The translations under genes were made by a program, and so were the position numbers. A stretch of DNA of 7,126 nucleotides from an uncultured Kangiella sp. (GTDB taxonomy: Bacteria; Pseudomonadota; Gammaproteobacteria; Enterobacterales; DSM-103792). The notes under the pieces were generated by a model. The model searched no databases and was not told the origin of the DNA. It saw nothing but the letters and a program-made list of their open reading frames with translations. The stretch lies in contig CAMLKQ010000114.1 in assembly GCA_946480585.1 (NCBI GenBank), positions 1-7,126 on the forward strand. Direction: 5' to 3'. Of the stretch, positions 5,229 through 7,126 are shown piece after piece (within the stretch, counting starts at the first letter, position 1; every line of letters starts with the position of its first letter).

Positions 5229-7126
5229 ATGAATCAGAACACGACCGCGCGCTGGCGCCCCGCCCTGCTCGCCGTAGCCGTTGCCCTTGGCGTCGCCGCA
5301 TGCAGCGAACCGGAATCGACCCAGCAGACCGTACAGGCGAATGGCCCAACCGTCGCCGACGCCGAGAAATTCGTTGCCGATGCCGAAGCCGAACTGCTGA
5401 AGCTGAATCTGGAGGCGCAGCGCGCCGCCTGGATCGCCGAAACCTATATCACGCCGGATACCGAAGCCCTGATCGCCAAAGCCAACGAGATCGCCACCGC
5501 CAAGGCGGTTGAACTCGCCAACGCCAGCAAGCAATTCATTGGCATGGAGCTGCCGCCGGAACTGAACCGCAAGCTGGAAAAAATCCGCTTGGCTATGGTG
5601 CTGCCGGCCCCGGCCGACGCCGCCAAGACTGAAGAGCTGGCGAAAATCTCGTCGTCACTGAACGCCCAGTACGGCGCCGGCAAGTACTGCAAACCGGGCG
5701 AAGGCGGCAAGCAAACCTGCCTGAGCCTCGGCCAGCTCGAAGACATCATCGCCAACCCGGCCAGCAAACCGGCCGAACGGCTCGAAGCCTGGACCGGCTG
5801 GCACAGCATTGCCCCGGCCATGCGCGCCGAATACACCCGCATGGTCGAAATCGCCAACGAAGGTTCGAAGGAACTCGGCTATGTCGACACCGGTGCCATG
5901 TGGCGCGCCAAGTACGACATGCCGGCCGATGATTTCGCCAAAGAACTGGATCGCTTGTGGACGCAAGTCGAGCCGCTGTACAGCGCGCTGCACTGCCATG
6001 TCCGCGCCAAGCTCAATGAAAAATTCGGCGATGATGTGGTTGCCAAGACCGGCCCGATTCCGGCGCACCTGCTCGGCAACATGTGGGCACAGCAATGGGG
6101 CAACGTGTACGACTTCGTCAAACCGCAAGGCGGTGGCGAAGGCGTCAACCTTGATGCGCTGGTGCTGAAGGCCTACGGCCAACCGACCGTCGTCACTGGC
6201 AACAACGTTGCCGAACTCGACATCAAGCAAACCCCGGAAGGCAAAATGGTGCTCGCCGGTGAGCAGTTCTTCAGCTCGCTCGGTTTCGCGCCGCTGCCGG
6301 AGAGTTTCTGGAAAAACTCGCAATTCCTGAAACCGCGTGATCGCGACGTGGTCTGCCACGCCAGCGCCTGGGATCTCGACAACCAGGACGACATCCGCAT
6401 CAAGATGTGCATCAAGGTCAATGGCGAAGACTTCGTCACCATTCACCACGAACTCGGTCACAACTACTACCAGCGCGCTTACAAGAACCAGCCGTTCCTG
6501 TTCATGGACAGCGCCAACGACGGTTTCCACGAAGCGATTGGCGACACCGTCGCGCTCGGCATTACCCCGGCTTATCTGAAAGAGATTGGCCTGCTCGACA
6601 AAGAGCCGGACGCCTCGCAAGACGTCGCCATCCTGCTGCGTCAAGCGATGGACAAAGTCGCCTTCCTGCCGTTTGGTCTGCTTGTTGATCAGTGGCGCTG
6701 GCGGGTGTTCTCCGGCGAAATCCCGGCCGACAAATACAACGAAGGCTGGTGGCAGCTGCGCGAGAAATACCAGGGCGTGAAAGCCCCGGTCGCCCGCAGC
6801 GAAGCCGACTTCGACGCCGGCGCCAAATACCACGTCCCGGGCGGCGTACCGTATTCGCGCTACTTCCTCGCCCACGTGCTGCAATTCCAGTTCTACCGCG
6901 AAATGTGCAAGATGGCCGGCCACCAAGGCCCGCTGCACCGCTGCACGTTCTACGGCAACAAAGAAGTTGGCGAGCGCCTGAACAAGATGCTCGAACTGGG
7001 CGCCAGCAAGCCGTGGCAAGACGCGCTCGAAGCCATGACCGGTCAGCGCGAAATGGACGCGACCGCGGTGCAGGAATATTTCGCGCCGCTGAAGGCGTGG
7101 CTGGATGAGCAGAATATTGGCCGCAC
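5229..7126 (+). CDS. M2-family zinc dipeptidyl carboxypeptidase (ACE homologue), lipoprotein; 3' end beyond window
   Basis: The frame stays open from ATG 5229 to the window end (632 codons, no stop seen). M2 peptidases remove dipeptides from peptide C-termini. Residues 1-25 form a lipoprotein signal (R8/R10, hydrophobic core, VAAC lipobox with C25); Ser26 at +2 predicts sorting to the outer membrane, so it should act in the periplasm. The zinc site is HELGH at 407-411 (H407, H411, catalytic E408) with third ligand E435 in FHEAIGD, the same 24-residue step as human testis ACE (H387 to E411). Matching testis ACE residues include HASAW (377-381, ACE H353-W357), K533/H535 (K511/H513), Y542/Y545 (Y520/Y523), and chloride ligands W507, R511 and R544 (W485, R489, R522). 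Cysteine pairs C376/C394 and C560/C572 keep ACE spacing; C154/C164 is a looser match. Bacterial homologues such as that of Xanthomonas have about 670 aa, so only a short tail is missing. The physiological substrate is unknown. Confidence 0.95.
   Translation, partial: MNQNTTARWRPALLAVAVALGVAACSEPESTQQTVQANGPTVADAEKFVADAEAELLKLNLEAQRAAWIAETYITPDTEALIAKANEIATAKAVELANASKQFIGMELPPELNRKLEKIRLAMVLPAPADAAKTEELAKISSSLNAQYGAGKYCKPGEGGKQTCLSLGQLEDIIANPASKPAERLEAWTGWHSIAPAMRAEYTRMVEIANEGSKELGYVDTGAMWRAKYDMPADDFAKELDRLWTQVEPLYSALHCHVRAKLNEKFGDDVVAKTGPIPAHLLGNMWAQQWGNVYDFVKPQGGGEGVNLDALVLKAYGQPTVVTGNNVAELDIKQTPEGKMVLAGEQFFSSLGFAPLPESFWKNSQFLKPRDRDVVCHASAWDLDNQDDIRIKMCIKVNGEDFVTIHHELGHNYYQRAYKNQPFLFMDSANDGFHEAIGDTVALGITPAYLKEIGLLDKEPDASQDVAILLRQAMDKVAFLPFGLLVDQWRWRVFSGEIPADKYNEGWWQLREKYQGVKAPVARSEADFDAGAKYHVPGGVPYSRYFLAHVLQFQFYREMCKMAGHQGPLHRCTFYGNKEVGERLNKMLELGASKPWQDALEAMTGQREMDATAVQEYFAPLKAWLDEQNIGR

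Noticed and set aside
5655..7019. 454-codon minus-strand open frame
   Set aside because: It is the antisense shadow of the M2 peptidase, which has all its catalytic motifs. The shadow is rich in Val, Ala and Phe with no known domain.
1..7126. Mobile element, defence system or new multi-gene system
   Set aside because: There are no recombinase, nuclease, toxin or reverse transcriptase motifs, no CRISPR-like repeats, no target-site duplications and no clear shift in composition. Every main gene belongs to a known family.

Overview
The window looks like ordinary chromosomal DNA from a moderately GC-rich gammaproteobacterium or close relative. The reasons are a LolC/LolE-type inner-membrane protein start, a NagZ of the compact single-domain proteobacterial type, a secreted SmpA/OmlA-like protein, a PilZ protein and strong AGGA/GGAG ribosome sites. 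No species is claimed. I see no transposase, integrase, tRNA, rRNA, CRISPR array or phage gene, and no sharp change in base composition.

Layout, left to right. Positions 1-59 (minus) hold the first 19 codons of a LolC/LolE-family lipoprotein-release permease that runs off the left edge. After a divergent spacer, 189-782 (plus) encodes a PilZ-domain protein, probably a c-di-GMP-linked effector. Next, 895-1284 (plus) encodes a small secreted protein with an SmpA/OmlA (BamE-like) core and a Pro/Thr-rich tail. A symmetric hairpin at 1316-1342 ends transcription from both sides. Three minus-strand genes follow, in transcription order: nagZ (4065-5063, beta-N-acetylglucosaminidase of peptidoglycan recycling), a five-helix MscS-family mechanosensitive channel (2919-4022) and hss (1372-2790, homospermidine synthase). 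nagZ and the channel gene are 42 bp apart and look co-transcribed. hss sits behind a 128-bp leader with two dyads and may have its own control. Divergent from nagZ, 5229 to the right edge (plus) encodes an M2-family zinc dipeptidyl carboxypeptidase (angiotensin-converting-enzyme homologue) made as a lipoprotein; its C-terminus lies beyond the window.

The genes share loose themes of envelope maintenance and small-molecule or peptide handling: lipoprotein release, wall recycling, osmotic safety valve, polyamine synthesis and periplasmic peptide trimming. Nothing shows that they form one pathway. I did not find a convincing undescribed system. The points most worth a second look are the two dyads in the hss leader, the altered c-di-GMP motif in the PilZ protein, the near-complete retention of animal ACE active-site, chloride and disulfide residues in the bacterial M2 peptidase, and a GC-rich dyad at the predicted start of its transcript.
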